The notes: generated by a model not told the origin, from the letters alone. A stretch of DNA of 64,000 nt from Amycolatopsis sp. CA-230715 (GCF_018736145.1 NZ_CP059997.1:4587501-4651500); one strand, 5' to 3'. Numbered from the stretch's first letter, positions 24,738 to 33,402 are shown. Numbers and translations are program-made.

Positions 24738-25778
24738 ATGGGAAAATCGGCCGGGAAGCGGAAACACGTCGTCGCCGCGACAGCGGTCATTCTCCTGTCG
24801 ATCGGGTCGGGCGCGAGTGCGGCCGGATCCCCTGTGGCGCAATGGGATCCACGTCAACCGGGGCCGGACGAACTGTTCACGGCGGCGGACGGGTCGCCGA
24901 ACTACTTTCGCTCGGCCATTCCCGCGAACCCGAAGCTGGACGCCAACTCGGCGGCCATCGTGCGGAGCATGGGGGACGAAAAACCGCGCGTGAACGGGCC
25001 GGAATGGCAGATCACCGTTTACGATTCGAGCAACAGCGATCCCGAGTACCACCCGTCGTTCAGCGAGGACTGGGGCTGTTCGGTCGGCGGCGGGATCCAC
25101 ATCCCCGACTACGCCACCCGCGAAGTGCCTTCGCCCGGTGACGAATGGGTCGTCGTGCACAACAAGGACGACGGGACCGTCAAGGCGATCTGGGGTGCGA
25201 GCAAGGCTGGCGGCAAGTGGAATGGTGCTTGCGGCGGCACCTGGCCAGCCACGAGCGGGGGCGGCGCCGAGTCCAAGACCGAGGGGGTCGGCACCGGCGC
25301 GGAGGTGCAGGCCGGGGCAGGGTTCATCCTGAACAGCGAGGTCACCAGCGGCGCGATCGAGCACGCGCTGTACTTCACCTCCACCACCAGTTGCCGTTCG
25401 TTCCGCGCGCCCGCGGGCAAGTCCGACGGGGACGGGTCGGGCTCGTCGTGCGTGCCGATGGGCGCGAGGATCCAGCTCGACCCGGCGGTCGACTGCGCGG
25501 GCCTCGCCGGTGCTTCCGCCGGGGAGAAGATGATCTGCGTCGCGATGCAGAAGTTCGGCGGTTACGTCCTTGACAGCGGGGGCCCCGGCCCGATCAGCGG
25601 GATCGGCGTCGCCGGTGACGATCTGACCGATCCGGACCGGTCGCCGTGGGAACGTCCCGGCAACGGCATGCGCGAGGGCGGGATACTGGCGAAGGCGGGC
25701 CTGACCGGTTCGGCGGACGCGCTGGCGCACATCCCGTGGGACCGTCTGCGGGTGCTGTCCGGTTGGGACGGTCGATGA
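24738..25778 (+). CDS. Secreted protein of unknown function
   Basis: A 346-residue exported protein with a basic N-terminus and signal core (KRKHVVAATAVILLSIGSGASA). The mature chain has aromatic-rich strands (EWQITVYDSSNSDPEYHPSF, DEWVVVHNKDDGTVKAIWGA), several Gly/Asn turns and about six cysteines that could form disulfides. The C-terminal half (GARIQLDPAVDCAGLAG, then KMICVAMQKFGGYVLDSGGPG) resembles exoproteins of actinomycetes with jelly-roll or beta-sandwich folds, but I cannot name a family or catalytic residues. GGGAGG precedes the ATG. It lies in a run of secreted-protein genes, just before a cellulase remnant. Confidence 0.75.
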   Translation: MGKSAGKRKHVVAATAVILLSIGSGASAAGSPVAQWDPRQPGPDELFTAADGSPNYFRSAIPANPKLDANSAAIVRSMGDEKPRVNGPEWQITVYDSSNSDPEYHPSFSEDWGCSVGGGIHIPDYATREVPSPGDEWVVVHNKDDGTVKAIWGASKAGGKWNGACGGTWPATSGGGAESKTEGVGTGAEVQAGAGFILNSEVTSGAIEHALYFTSTTSCRSFRAPAGKSDGDGSGSSCVPMGARIQLDPAVDCAGLAGASAGEKMICVAMQKFGGYVLDSGGPGPISGIGVAGDDLTDPDRSPWERPGNGMREGGILAKAGLTGSADALAHIPWDRLRVLSGWDGR

Positions 25779-25794
25779 CCGTGGACGGGCGTTT

Positions 25795-26083
25795 CTTCAT
25801 ACAAGCTGCCCCATTCTGGTCGACTACGACCTGCCGGACCGCGACCGCGGCGGGCATTCCGGCGGCGGCGCGGCGTTCCCCGAGGAGTACCGCACCTGGC
25901 TGCGCGGTTTCGCCGACGGGATCGCGGACCGGCCCGCGGCGGTCGTCGTCGAACCGGACGCGCTCGCGCAGCTCGACCGCCCGAACGCGGCGCACTACGT
26001 CGTCGACACCAGCCGCAACGGGAACGGCGCCCGCCGGGCAGTTTTCGCCGGTGCTCGCCAAGCACCTCGTCGACGGAGCATGA
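25795..26083 (+). pseudogene. Remnant of a glycoside hydrolase family 6 (cellulase) gene
   Basis: About 290 bases read as broken GH6. One frame gives PILVDYDLPDRDRGGHSGGG, then EYRTWLRGFADGIADRPAAV and VVEPDALAQLD, the catalytic aspartate motif of GH6 enzymes; it jumps directly to YVVDTSRNGNGA, normally about 60 residues or more further on. The C-terminal APAGQFSPVLAKHLVDGA appears in another frame. Intact GH6 catalytic domains are about 290 residues. Internal deletions and a frameshift mean no functional enzyme. It sits between two intact secreted-protein genes. Confidence 0.8.
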
Positions 26084-26113
26084 CCGGAAGTCCAAGCCGC
26101 GAAAGGAAAACAC

Positions 26114-27343
26114 GTGGGTACACGGATCAACAGGGTCACCGGGGTCGTCGTCGCGGCGGGATTGTTCGCCGCGACGAGCGGGCCCGCGGCCGCGACCCCG
26201 GCGGACGTACCGCCACCGGCCTCGGGCCGGACGCTCACGGTCGGCCCCGGCGCGCAGTACGAGTCCATTCAGGACGCGGCCGATGCCGCGCGACCCGGTG
26301 ACAACGTCGAAATCGCGGCGGGCACCTACTCGGGCGGCCTGCACCTCGACCACGGTGGCGCACAGGACAAGTACCTCACCTTCTACGGCAAGGGCGGCCA
26401 CGCGGTGCTCACCGGCGGGGGCGGTGGCGACGACGGGCTGCTCGCGATCGGCGGCAGCTCGTGGCTCCGCTTCATCGGCGTGACCGTCGCGCGTTCGGAC
26501 GGGTTCGCGGTGCGGGCCAACGGTGCGAACCACCTGGTGTTCCAGGACTTCCGCGTCGACGGCTCGCAGGAGGGCGGGCTCGTCCTGCTCGGCTCGCGCG
26601 ACATCCTGGTGGACGGGTGCGAGATCTCCGGGACGAACGCCAAGGGCACCTCCGCGAGCCACGAAGCGATGAGTGTCGGCGAGGGGTCGAGCGGTATCGA
26701 GGTGCGGGGATGCCGCGTGCACGACAACGGCGAGGAAGGCATCGACGTCAAGTACGACGACGACGCCAAGGCCAAGATCCACGACAACGTCGTGTACGGC
26801 AACCGCGGCCCGAACATCTACGTGGACAGCTCGTCCGGCGTCGAGATCTACAACAACACGGTCTACGCCACGAAGAACGAAACCAAGGCGGGTGTCGGGC
26901 TCGCCGTCGAGGACTATTCGGACAGTCGCAAGCTCGACGACATCAGCGTGTACAACAACGTCTCCTACGGCAACGCGGGCGCCGGGCTGGGCTTCTGGAT
27001 GGAATCCGACGGCACGATGTCGAACGTCCGGGTGGTCAACAACACCTTCCACGGCAATTCCGGCGGGGCGATCAGCTTCGACGTGTCCGGAGTGGACGGA
27101 AAGAACCTCTTGCGCAACAACATCTTCGGGGAAGGACAGGAGTCGCTGCCCGGTTTCACCAGTGACCACAACGCGGCGGGCGACCCCGGCTTCGCCGATC
27201 CCGGTGCCGCCGACTTCCACCTCGCGCCGGGATCGTCGGCGATCGACGCGGGTGCCGCAGACGGCGCGCCCGCCTTCGACCGGGACAACAAGCCGCGCCC
27301 GGCGGGGAAAGCGGTCGATCTGGGTGCCTACGAAAGCCGATGA
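26114..27343 (+). CDS. Secreted right-handed beta-helix repeat protein
   Basis: A 409-residue exported protein: a signal peptide (VVVAAGLFAATSGPAAA), then a parallel beta-helix. The N-terminal cap TLTVGPGAQYESIQDAADAARPGDNVEIAAGTY is typical of pectate lyase/polysaccharide-lyase folds, and repeated coils end in N-rich turns (VYNNVSYGNAGAG, VVNNTFHGNSGGA, LLRNNIFGEG). The C-terminus HLAPGSSAIDAGAADGAPAFDRDNKPR matches the usual terminal motif of these proteins. It probably binds or cleaves an acidic polysaccharide; catalytic residues cannot be assigned. AAAGGA precedes the GTG. A cellulase remnant lies directly upstream. Confidence 0.85.
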   Translation: MGTRINRVTGVVVAAGLFAATSGPAAATPADVPPPASGRTLTVGPGAQYESIQDAADAARPGDNVEIAAGTYSGGLHLDHGGAQDKYLTFYGKGGHAVLTGGGGGDDGLLAIGGSSWLRFIGVTVARSDGFAVRANGANHLVFQDFRVDGSQEGGLVLLGSRDILVDGCEISGTNAKGTSASHEAMSVGEGSSGIEVRGCRVHDNGEEGIDVKYDDDAKAKIHDNVVYGNRGPNIYVDSSSGVEIYNNTVYATKNETKAGVGLAVEDYSDSRKLDDISVYNNVSYGNAGAGLGFWMESDGTMSNVRVVNNTFHGNSGGAISFDVSGVDGKNLLRNNIFGEGQESLPGFTSDHNAAGDPGFADPGAADFHLAPGSSAIDAGAADGAPAFDRDNKPRPAGKAVDLGAYESR

Positions 27344-27366
27344 AAGGGTGCATCGGCAGCTGGTCG

Positions 27367-28155
27367 TCACGGCAGCGGTGTGGGCAGTTGGAGCCATTCG
27401 AGGTCCATCGGCACCAGCGTCGTCGACAGCACCAGCTCGCGGATGAGGTTGACGGTGAGCGTCAGTCCGACCGGTTCCCCGACCTCCTCGCGCCGGAGCC
27501 CGTGCACGCCCGCGTCGGAAAGGCGTTGCCGCACACGGGAAACGATGTGTTCGACGCGTTTCGCCGTCCACAGTGAACTCGGCTGGTACGCGCCGAGTTC
27601 GGCGGCGACCTGCTGGCGCGAGAGGGGCAGCGGTTGCGGGTCGTAGGCGAGGTAGCGCTGCCCGAGCACCGCGAGCACGAGGTGTTCGGTCGGGCTGAGC
27701 CGCCACCGCTTCGGCGGTGCCGTGGGATGGTTGGGCCGCGGCACGGCCAGCCGGGTGTCGCCGTCGGACACGTGGAGTTCGAGCAGGTGCTCCCGGTCGC
27801 GCGTGCCGCGGAGGAACAGCGCGGTGTAGCCGTCGGCCAACGGCAGGGGCTCGCCGTCGCGGTGCAGGAGGACGGTGTCGGACAACCGGATCGGCGAGCG
27901 CCCGGTGTTGCTCAGCCACCACCGGCCGCGGTCGCGGGTCAGCAGCCCGTGCACCCGGCTGATCCGCAGATCGTCCTCGCCGACGCAGACGTCGACCTCG
28001 AGCCGGTTGCGCCCGAAGCTCACCCTGCCGCCCGGCGCGGGCGGTACCGCGACGCCGCCGGTGACGGTGAGCGCGCTCAACGTGCCCGGCGCCACGTCGG
28101 CCACGCCGTCGCGGAGACTGCGCTGGTGGTGGGGGTCGATCCGGCCGGTGGTCAC
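27367..28155 (-). CDS. FHA domain protein with C-terminal winged-helix-like domain
   Basis: A 262-residue protein. An FHA domain, which binds phosphothreonine, spans about residues 40-130, with the signature VSFGRNRLEVDVCVGEDDLRISRVHGLLTRDRGRWWLSNTGRSPIRL (read as separate pieces; FGRN, SRVHG and the NTG turn are the key parts). The C-terminal half (LSPTEHLVLAVLGQRYL, SRQQVAAELG, TAKRVEHIVSRVRQRLSDAG) looks like a winged-helix DNA-binding region. It lies just downstream of a Ser/Thr kinase gene on the same strand and is a likely phosphorylation-dependent partner or output regulator. Confidence 0.82.
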   Translation of the reverse strand: MTTGRIDPHHQRSLRDGVADVAPGTLSALTVTGGVAVPPAPGGRVSFGRNRLEVDVCVGEDDLRISRVHGLLTRDRGRWWLSNTGRSPIRLSDTVLLHRDGEPLPLADGYTALFLRGTRDREHLLELHVSDGDTRLAVPRPNHPTAPPKRWRLSPTEHLVLAVLGQRYLAYDPQPLPLSRQQVAAELGAYQPSSLWTAKRVEHIVSRVRQRLSDAGVHGLRREEVGEPVGLTLTVNLIRELVLSTTLVPMDLEWLQLPTPLP

Positions 28156-28285
28156 GGTCGCGCCCGTTCTCCCGGTCCGGCGGCACCCTGCTCCGCCGGA
28201 CCGATCCGGTGCTCTCGTGCCATCGCCCTCTCCCCGATCCGGATCCGCCTCTTTCTACGGCAGACCCGCGGGGACCGGTCCCCGG

Positions 28286-30061
28286 TCACGGCAACCGCGG
28301 CACGATCGAGCCCGCCAGCGACCGCGCCGGTCCGCACAGCTCGGTCGCGTCGGCGGGCGCGGTGCCCTCCACGGTCACCACGGCGACTTCTTCGCGATTC
28401 GGTTCGGTGCCACGGAGAACGGGCAACGCGGGCGTGTAGAACCGGTGCACGATCCGCACCGCGCACGCGGGCCGATCATCCGGCACCGGACCCACGACCG
28501 CGTTCCGGTCACCGATCCGGATCCGGTCGCCGGTGACGTCCGTGTCCTGCTCGATCGGCCATTCCCGGCTGAACTGCACGGTGATCACGCGGGGCTCGGC
28601 CTCCCACACGCACCCCCAGCCGCCGAACTCGTTCTCCGCGCGTGCCTCGCGGCCCAGCACCCCGGTCGTTTCCGCCGCGTCGAGCAGGCCGCAGGCGTTG
28701 GCGTGCGCGAGCGACTCCGGCGGGAACGGCTGAGCCCGCCGGGGCAGCGGCCCGGTGGTGAGCATCGGCAGCGCGCCGGAGAGCACGGACTCCGAGATGG
28801 CGCACAGCGGCGCGTTTTCCGCGTGCTCGATCGAGCGCGTGGCCACGTCGATCCGGTTGGTGTCGGCCAGCGAGATGCTCCGCACGCAGGTGCCGTCCCG
28901 TGCGTCCGGCCGTTCGACGTCCCCCATCCGGCCCGGTGTCGGCGGCCGGGTCGGGTAGCGCAGCGCGCTGGTCAGATCGACCGAGGTCTGCACCTGCCCG
29001 GTGCCGTCGGCCAGTTTGGTCGAGACCACGCAGCTGCCGAAGTTCTTCACCTCGGGGTCGACGAACGGCTGCCCGTAGGGGGCGAGCGCGTTGGCCGAGA
29101 TCGCGGCGCACGGGTCCGCTTCGGCGGGGTCGGCGCCGAGGGTGCCCGGTCCCGCTTCGGGTTTCGGGGGCGTCGGCCCGCTGAGGACGAACCACGCCGC
29201 CAGCGCGACCACGACGACGAGCGCGCCACCGGCGAGCACCGCGTGGCGGCGGCGCCACCGTGGCCGCCGGGGCATCGGCACGTCCGCGCCGCCGAGCAGG
29301 CGTTCGGCTTCGGTCGCGGTCGGCCGGTCGGCGGGGCGCCGGGCCATCAGCGCGGCGAGCGCCGGTTCGAACCCCTTCGCGTGCTCGACCGGAAGCGGCC
29401 GTCCTTCGGCCGCGCGTCGCATTTGGACGAACGGGCCGTCTTCGCCGTGGCCCCACGGAGATCGGCCCTCGACGGCGGCATACAGGGTGGCGCCGAGGGA
29501 AAAAACGTCCGAGGCCGCTTCGGCTTCGTCACCGGCGGCGACTTCCGGTGCGACGTAACCGAGCGTGCCGGTCAGCTGGGCGCCGCCGGTGCGCGTCACC
29601 TCGGTCCACCTGGCGATGCCCAGATCGGTGAGCTTGGCGACGTCGTCCTCGGTCACCAGGACGTTGCCGGGTTTGACGTCGCGGTGCACGATGCCGCGCG
29701 CGTGCATGGCGGCTAGGGCCGCGGCGAGCTGTGCCCCGATCCGGCGCGCCCGCGCTTCGGGCAGCGGCCCGTCGGCTTCGACGATCTCTTCCAGCGTCCG
29801 CGCGGCCAAGTACTCGGTGACCAGCCAGTGCGAATCCCGGTCGGGCACCGTGTCGAACACGGTGACGACGTTCGGGTGCAGCAGCCCCGCCCCGATCCTC
29901 GCCTCGCGCCGGATCTGCCCGGTATCCGCGCCGAGCGAGCGCTTGAGCGACACTTCGCGGCCCAGCTCGAGGTCGAACGCGCGCCAGACGACACCCATCC
30001 CGCCCCGGCCGAGTTGCTCCTCCAGCCGGTACCGGTCGGCTACGACGCGACCATCGTCCAC
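28286..30061 (-). CDS. Transmembrane serine/threonine-protein kinase (PknB-like)
   Basis: A 591-residue receptor-type kinase. The kinase domain (about 1-265) has the glycine loop GRGGMGVVWRA, the ATP lysine in VSLKRSLG, the catalytic loop IVHRDVKPGNVLV, DLGIA in place of DFG, and APEV. One membrane helix (near 300, HAVLAGGALVVVVALAAWFVL) links to a 270-residue external domain with paired cysteines (DPCAAIS, SCVVSTK, ANACGLL, WGCVWEA) that resembles DUF3558-like folds rather than PASTA repeats, so it senses a different ligand. The GTG at 30061 is chosen to start at VDDGRVVADRYRLEE. The FHA gene downstream is a likely partner. Confidence 0.9.
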   Translation of the reverse strand: MDDGRVVADRYRLEEQLGRGGMGVVWRAFDLELGREVSLKRSLGADTGQIRREARIGAGLLHPNVVTVFDTVPDRDSHWLVTEYLAARTLEEIVEADGPLPEARARRIGAQLAAALAAMHARGIVHRDVKPGNVLVTEDDVAKLTDLGIARWTEVTRTGGAQLTGTLGYVAPEVAAGDEAEAASDVFSLGATLYAAVEGRSPWGHGEDGPFVQMRRAAEGRPLPVEHAKGFEPALAALMARRPADRPTATEAERLLGGADVPMPRRPRWRRRHAVLAGGALVVVVALAAWFVLSGPTPPKPEAGPGTLGADPAEADPCAAISANALAPYGQPFVDPEVKNFGSCVVSTKLADGTGQVQTSVDLTSALRYPTRPPTPGRMGDVERPDARDGTCVRSISLADTNRIDVATRSIEHAENAPLCAISESVLSGALPMLTTGPLPRRAQPFPPESLAHANACGLLDAAETTGVLGREARAENEFGGWGCVWEAEPRVITVQFSREWPIEQDTDVTGDRIRIGDRNAVVGPVPDDRPACAVRIVHRFYTPALPVLRGTEPNREEVAVVTVEGTAPADATELCGPARSLAGSIVPRLP

Positions 30062-30225
30062 CCACGGGAGTCTACGAGACGGACTCGTGCCCGCATGCCG
30101 GAATCGGTCCACTGGGGACGGGCACGTGCTCGACGCCCCGACCTGGGTGCGGATGCTCGGCCCGCTGCCGCGCGGGCTTCCCGTGCTGATGGCGTGGGAA
30201 CTGCTCTCCGCGGCGGAACGCGCGA

Positions 30226-30693
30226 TCAGCTGAACTCGTCGTCGAACACGACGGCGCCTTCGGCCGGTGCGTCGCGTCGTTCGGGCGCGAACATCGCGTT
30301 GAGCGCGTCGGGCGGGGTGAACTTGTGCGGGCCGTTCTTGCGGTCGGGGTCGGCGACCACACCGTTTTCCTTGGCCGCGAAGTAGAGCCACGGCACCGAA
30401 ACGGCGACCGCGACCGCGGCGAGCAGCCGGAACACGGCGAAGAACCCGAGGCAGGTCGCGAGCGCGCCGTAGAGCTGCTTGGTCCGCCGACTGCGTGCGG
30501 CCGCCTCGCTGTAGAACCGGAACCCGACCGGTTCCCCGCAGACCGCGCAGTCGAGCTGGGCGCCCCGAACGCCTTCCGGCGGGCGCTCGGCCCACGCGAT
30601 CGTTTCCCGCCAGCGCGTGACGAACACGACGAGGTAGTTGCGGTCGGGGAAGCGGTGCACCAGGCGGACCGCGGCGACGGGTTTGATGAGCAC
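30226..30693 (-). CDS. Membrane protein with Cys-pair motif, unknown function
   Basis: A 155-residue protein. The N-terminal soluble half includes RLVHRFPDRNYLVVFVTRWRETIAWAERPPEGVRGAQLDCAVCGEPVGF (in pieces), with a single CAVC motif that may bind metal with another partner. A membrane segment follows (LYGALATCLGFFAVFRLLAAVAVAVSVPWLYFAA, probably one to two helices), then a polar tail ending in acidic residues. GGAGGTCC precedes the GTG start. No family is recognised. It is separated from the kinase gene by about 160 bases with no feature seen. Confidence 0.7.
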   Translation of the reverse strand: MLIKPVAAVRLVHRFPDRNYLVVFVTRWRETIAWAERPPEGVRGAQLDCAVCGEPVGFRFYSEAAARSRRTKQLYGALATCLGFFAVFRLLAAVAVAVSVPWLYFAAKENGVVADPDRKNGPHKFTPPDALNAMFAPERRDAPAEGAVVFDDEFS

Positions 30694-30727
30694 CGGACCT
30701 CCGCTTCCTCAGGCGAGTGCTCCATCT

Positions 30728-30898
30728 TCACCCGTGCTCGCCTTCGCGCGCCAGTGCCTGCCGCCAGACGCGCAGCGCACCGGAGCCCAGCTCGTCCGTC
30801 GTCTCGCCGAACTCGCCGGTGATGCCGTGGGTGCGGCAGACCGCGTCGCACCAGTCGGCGGTTGGTGCGGGCGGCCTGCCGCCGCTGGTCCGGTGTTC
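30728..30898 (-). CDS. Doubtful small ORF or gene remnant after the GTPase gene
   Basis: In the 200 bases after the ribosomal protection gene, one frame reads SGGRPPAPTADWCDAVCRTH and then GITGEFGETTDELGSGALRV up to a TGA at 30728. This has natural protein-like composition, unlike the alternatives, but no start codon with a ribosome site is seen; it would overlap the GTPase stop. It may be a fragment of a lost gene. Included with low confidence. Confidence 0.25.
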   Translation of the reverse strand, partial: EHRTSGGRPPAPTADWCDAVCRTHGITGEFGETTDELGSGALRVWRQALAREGEHG

Positions 30899-32783
30899 AT
30901 CGGCGGTCGAGCGGGATCGTGACCGGCTGGTAGCCGCTGATTTCGGTCAGCAGCAAGCCTTCCCCGCGGGACAGGCCGGGCAGCTGCTGGTCGAACCGGT
31001 GCACCGCCGCGGTCGGGATCGTGCCGGTCAGCTCGGCCCTCGCGCCGCGGATCGCGGACCCGGTGACCACTCCGCCGATTTCGACCACTTTGGACAGTGC
31101 GGCGCCGACGGTGTCCGATGGCAGTTCCAGTTCGAAGGCGCTGATCGGCTCCAGCACCTCGGTCCCGGCCCGCCGCAGCGCCTCGCCCAGCACGAGCGGG
31201 GTGATGCTGCGGAAGTCGCCCGCCGCGCTGGCCGGGCTGAAGTAGCCGGTCCTGGTCACGGTCACCGCGCAGTCGACGACCTCCCATCCGGAAAGGCCGT
31301 TCGCTAGCGTCGCCGCCACGGTCTCCTCGATCGCCTTGTGGAAAGCCAGCGGCAGCGAGCCGAGTTCGACGGCGAGCCCGAACGTGAGTCCCGAACCGGG
31401 GGCGCCGGGTTCGACGCGCAGCCCGAGCGTGGCCCAGAACCGGTTGCCCTCGGCGCCGATCTCCCGCACCGCGGCCCCGGTGCCGACCGGCCGCTCGACG
31501 CAGATCGTCCTGGTGCCTTCGAAGCCGACGGCGATCCCGTGCTCGTCAGCCAGCATCTCCTTGAGGACCTCCTTCTGCACTTCTCCGTACAGGCGAACGG
31601 AAATCCGGCGCGCCTCGTCCTGCCGGACGGTGATCAGCGGGTCCTGCTCGGCGAGTGCGCTGAGCGCGGCGAACAGCGCGGGTGCGTCGGACGGCCGGTC
31701 GGGTACCACGACGGTTTCCAAGCTGGGCGGCGGAAAGTGCGCCGCTTCGACCCCGTCGCCGGTCGCGCCGATCCGGTCGCCGATGCGGATTTCCTTGAGC
31801 CCGGCCACTTTCGCGATCCGCCCGGCACCGGCACGCGCTTCGACGGTGCCGGTTCCGCGCTCGAAGACCCGGACGGAAGTCGCCCTCGCCTCGAAGGTCC
31901 GCCCCGGCCGGTGGAACCGGACGTGGTCGCGGGCACCCAGCTCGCCCGAGAACACGCGGACGTAGGCGTTCTTTTCGCCGGCGCGCCCGCGTTCGATCTT
32001 GAACACGGTCGCCCGCAGCTCGTCGCCGGACGCCGGTTCCGCCGCTGTCCCGAGGAATTCGCGGATTCCGGCCGCGAGCGCTTCGACTCCCTCTCCGGTC
32101 CGCGCCGACCCGAAGAACACGGGCGAAACGACCCCGCGCCGGGTCTGGCGGACCAGCTCGGCGCGGTAGTCCGCGGCCGTCAGCGCGCCCTCGTCCTGGA
32201 GGTAGGCGGACAGGAACGCGTCGCTGTGCCGGGACAGCAGGTCGGCCAGCTCTGCCGTCGGCTCGATCGGCGCCTGCCGGGTGCGCGCCTCCGGGGTGCC
32301 GAGGTGGTCGACCGCCGACACCGGCACGCACGGCATCCCGAGGCGGTCGGCGAGCTCGGCCAGCAGGCCGTCGCGGCGCGCGCCGACGCGGTCGATCTTG
32401 TTCGCGAAGAGCACCACCGGGACGCGCAGCCTGGTCAGCGCGCGCATCAGGACCCTGGTCTGGGCCTGCACCCCCTCGACCGCGGAGACGACCAGCACCA
32501 CGCCGTCGAGCACGCGCAGCGCGCGCTCGACCTCGGCGATGAAATCCGGGTGGCCGGGGGTGTCGATGAGGTTGACGTGCAGGTCGCCGAGCGTGAACGA
32601 GACGACGGCCGACCGGATGGTGATCCCGCGCCTGCGCTCCATCGCCATCGAGTCGGTCTGGGTGTCACCGCTGTCGACCCTGCCGACGTGGTCGATGATT
32701 CCGGCGTGGTGGAGGAGGCGCTCGGTGAGGCTGGTCTTACCGGCGTCGACGTGGGCGAGAATTCCGATGTTCAGGTGTGGCAT
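30897..32783 (-). CDS. otrA: Tetracycline-resistance ribosomal protection GTPase (OtrA/TetM family)
   Basis: A 628-residue EF-G-like GTPase, the normal length for this family. The G domain has AHVDAGKTSLTE (P-loop), RGITI (switch I), DTPGHPDF (G3) and FANKIDRVG (G4). The rest follows EF-G domains II-V; domain IV ends LLTEISGYQPVTIPLDRR, carrying the C-terminal helix that reaches the decoding site to displace tetracycline. It dislodges tetracycline from the 30S subunit. In actinomycetes such genes are usually intrinsic. A leader ORF with strong ribosome site overlaps the start, and its GGAG can pair with a CTCC just before the ATG, indicating drug-responsive control. Confidence 0.9.
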   Translation of the reverse strand: MPHLNIGILAHVDAGKTSLTERLLHHAGIIDHVGRVDSGDTQTDSMAMERRRGITIRSAVVSFTLGDLHVNLIDTPGHPDFIAEVERALRVLDGVVLVVSAVEGVQAQTRVLMRALTRLRVPVVLFANKIDRVGARRDGLLAELADRLGMPCVPVSAVDHLGTPEARTRQAPIEPTAELADLLSRHSDAFLSAYLQDEGALTAADYRAELVRQTRRGVVSPVFFGSARTGEGVEALAAGIREFLGTAAEPASGDELRATVFKIERGRAGEKNAYVRVFSGELGARDHVRFHRPGRTFEARATSVRVFERGTGTVEARAGAGRIAKVAGLKEIRIGDRIGATGDGVEAAHFPPPSLETVVVPDRPSDAPALFAALSALAEQDPLITVRQDEARRISVRLYGEVQKEVLKEMLADEHGIAVGFEGTRTICVERPVGTGAAVREIGAEGNRFWATLGLRVEPGAPGSGLTFGLAVELGSLPLAFHKAIEETVAATLANGLSGWEVVDCAVTVTRTGYFSPASAAGDFRSITPLVLGEALRRAGTEVLEPISAFELELPSDTVGAALSKVVEIGGVVTGSAIRGARAELTGTIPTAAVHRFDQQLPGLSRGEGLLLTEISGYQPVTIPLDRR

Positions 32784-32847
32784 GGGAGAACGGCTCCAGT
32801 GCTGTCGAAAGATCCGCGAAAAGGGGGAACTCGACAACGCACCTCAT
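32737..32847 (-). CDS. Leader peptide overlapping the ribosomal protection gene
   Basis: A 36-codon ORF (start MRCVVEFPLFADLSTALEPF) with an excellent Shine-Dalgarno, AAGGAGAG at 32859-32852. It runs past the ATG of the GTPase gene (32783) in another frame and ends 47 bases inside it. The downstream gene's GGAG (32797-32794) can pair with CTCC (32788-32785) directly before its ATG, hiding the ribosome site. Ribosome stalling on the leader by tetracycline or another translation inhibitor would change this pairing. The peptide's C-terminal half is Arg-rich. Role inferred from architecture. Confidence 0.65.
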   Translation of the reverse strand: MRCVVEFPLFADLSTALEPFSHATPEHRNSRPRRRR

Positions 32848-32884
32848 GCCGCTCTCCTTGTCGGCCGACACTGGACCGGACGCG

Positions 32885-32921
32885 ATCTTACCGCCCGCGC
32901 TGCGCGGGGAACGCTCATTTT
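32885..32921 (-). promoter_or_regulatory. Candidate promoter of leader/GTPase operon
   Basis: On the minus strand a TAAGAT -10-like box (32890-32885) follows an A-rich AAAAT (32921-32917) and a GC palindrome (CCCGCGC-T-GCGCGGG, 32893-32907). Transcription would start near 32878, about 30 bases before the leader ORF. An AT-rich element just upstream of the -35 region is typical of WhiB7/WblC-activated antibiotic-response promoters; this link is suggestive only because the -35 itself (TGAGCG) is poor. Confidence 0.4.
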
Positions 32922-32986
32922 CCGGGGCGGACACCGGTCAGGAATCGAGAAGCGCTCGCCACCGGCGCGCACTTAGCGTGATCGCC

Positions 32987-33397
32987 ATGACCATCACCAT
33001 TCACACCACGTTCCTCCCGCACGACGACCCGGAGGCTTCGGTGGCCTTCTACCGCGACATCCTCGGCTTCGAGGTCCGCAAGGACGTCGGGCAGGGCAAG
33101 ATGCGCTGGATCACCGTCGGTCACCCCGGCCAGCCCGGCACGTCCATCGTGCTGCACCCGCCGTCGGCGAACCCCGGCCTCACCGACGACGAGCGCCGCA
33201 CCGTCGCCGAGATGATGGCGAAGGGCACCTACGCCATGATCATCCTGGCCACCGAGGACCTCGACGCCGAGTTCGCGCGGCTGCGGGACGGTGGCGCCGA
33301 GGTCGCCCAGGAGCCGACGGACCAGCCCTACGGGATCCGCGACTGCGCGTTCCGCGATCCCGCCGGGAACATGATCCGCGTCAACGAGGTGCGCTGA
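32987..33397 (+). CDS. VOC superfamily protein (glyoxalase/bleomycin-resistance fold)
   Basis: A 136-residue single-domain protein made of two beta-alpha-beta-beta-beta modules: HTTFLPHDDPEASVAFYRDILGFEV and ATEDLDAEFARLRDGGAEV. The metal-ligand positions are His near residue 7 and Glu in the C-terminal RVNEVR, with DCAFRDPAGN typical of the family. Such proteins either isomerise, cleave or sequester small molecules, including antibiotics; the substrate here is unknown. The ATG at 32987 is about eight bases after a TAGCGT -10-like box, so the mRNA may be leaderless. It is divergent from the ribosomal protection gene and followed by a strong terminator. Confidence 0.88.
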   Translation: MTITIHTTFLPHDDPEASVAFYRDILGFEVRKDVGQGKMRWITVGHPGQPGTSIVLHPPSANPGLTDDERRTVAEMMAKGTYAMIILATEDLDAEFARLRDGGAEVAQEPTDQPYGIRDCAFRDPAGNMIRVNEVR

Positions 33398-33402
33398 GCC
33401 GT

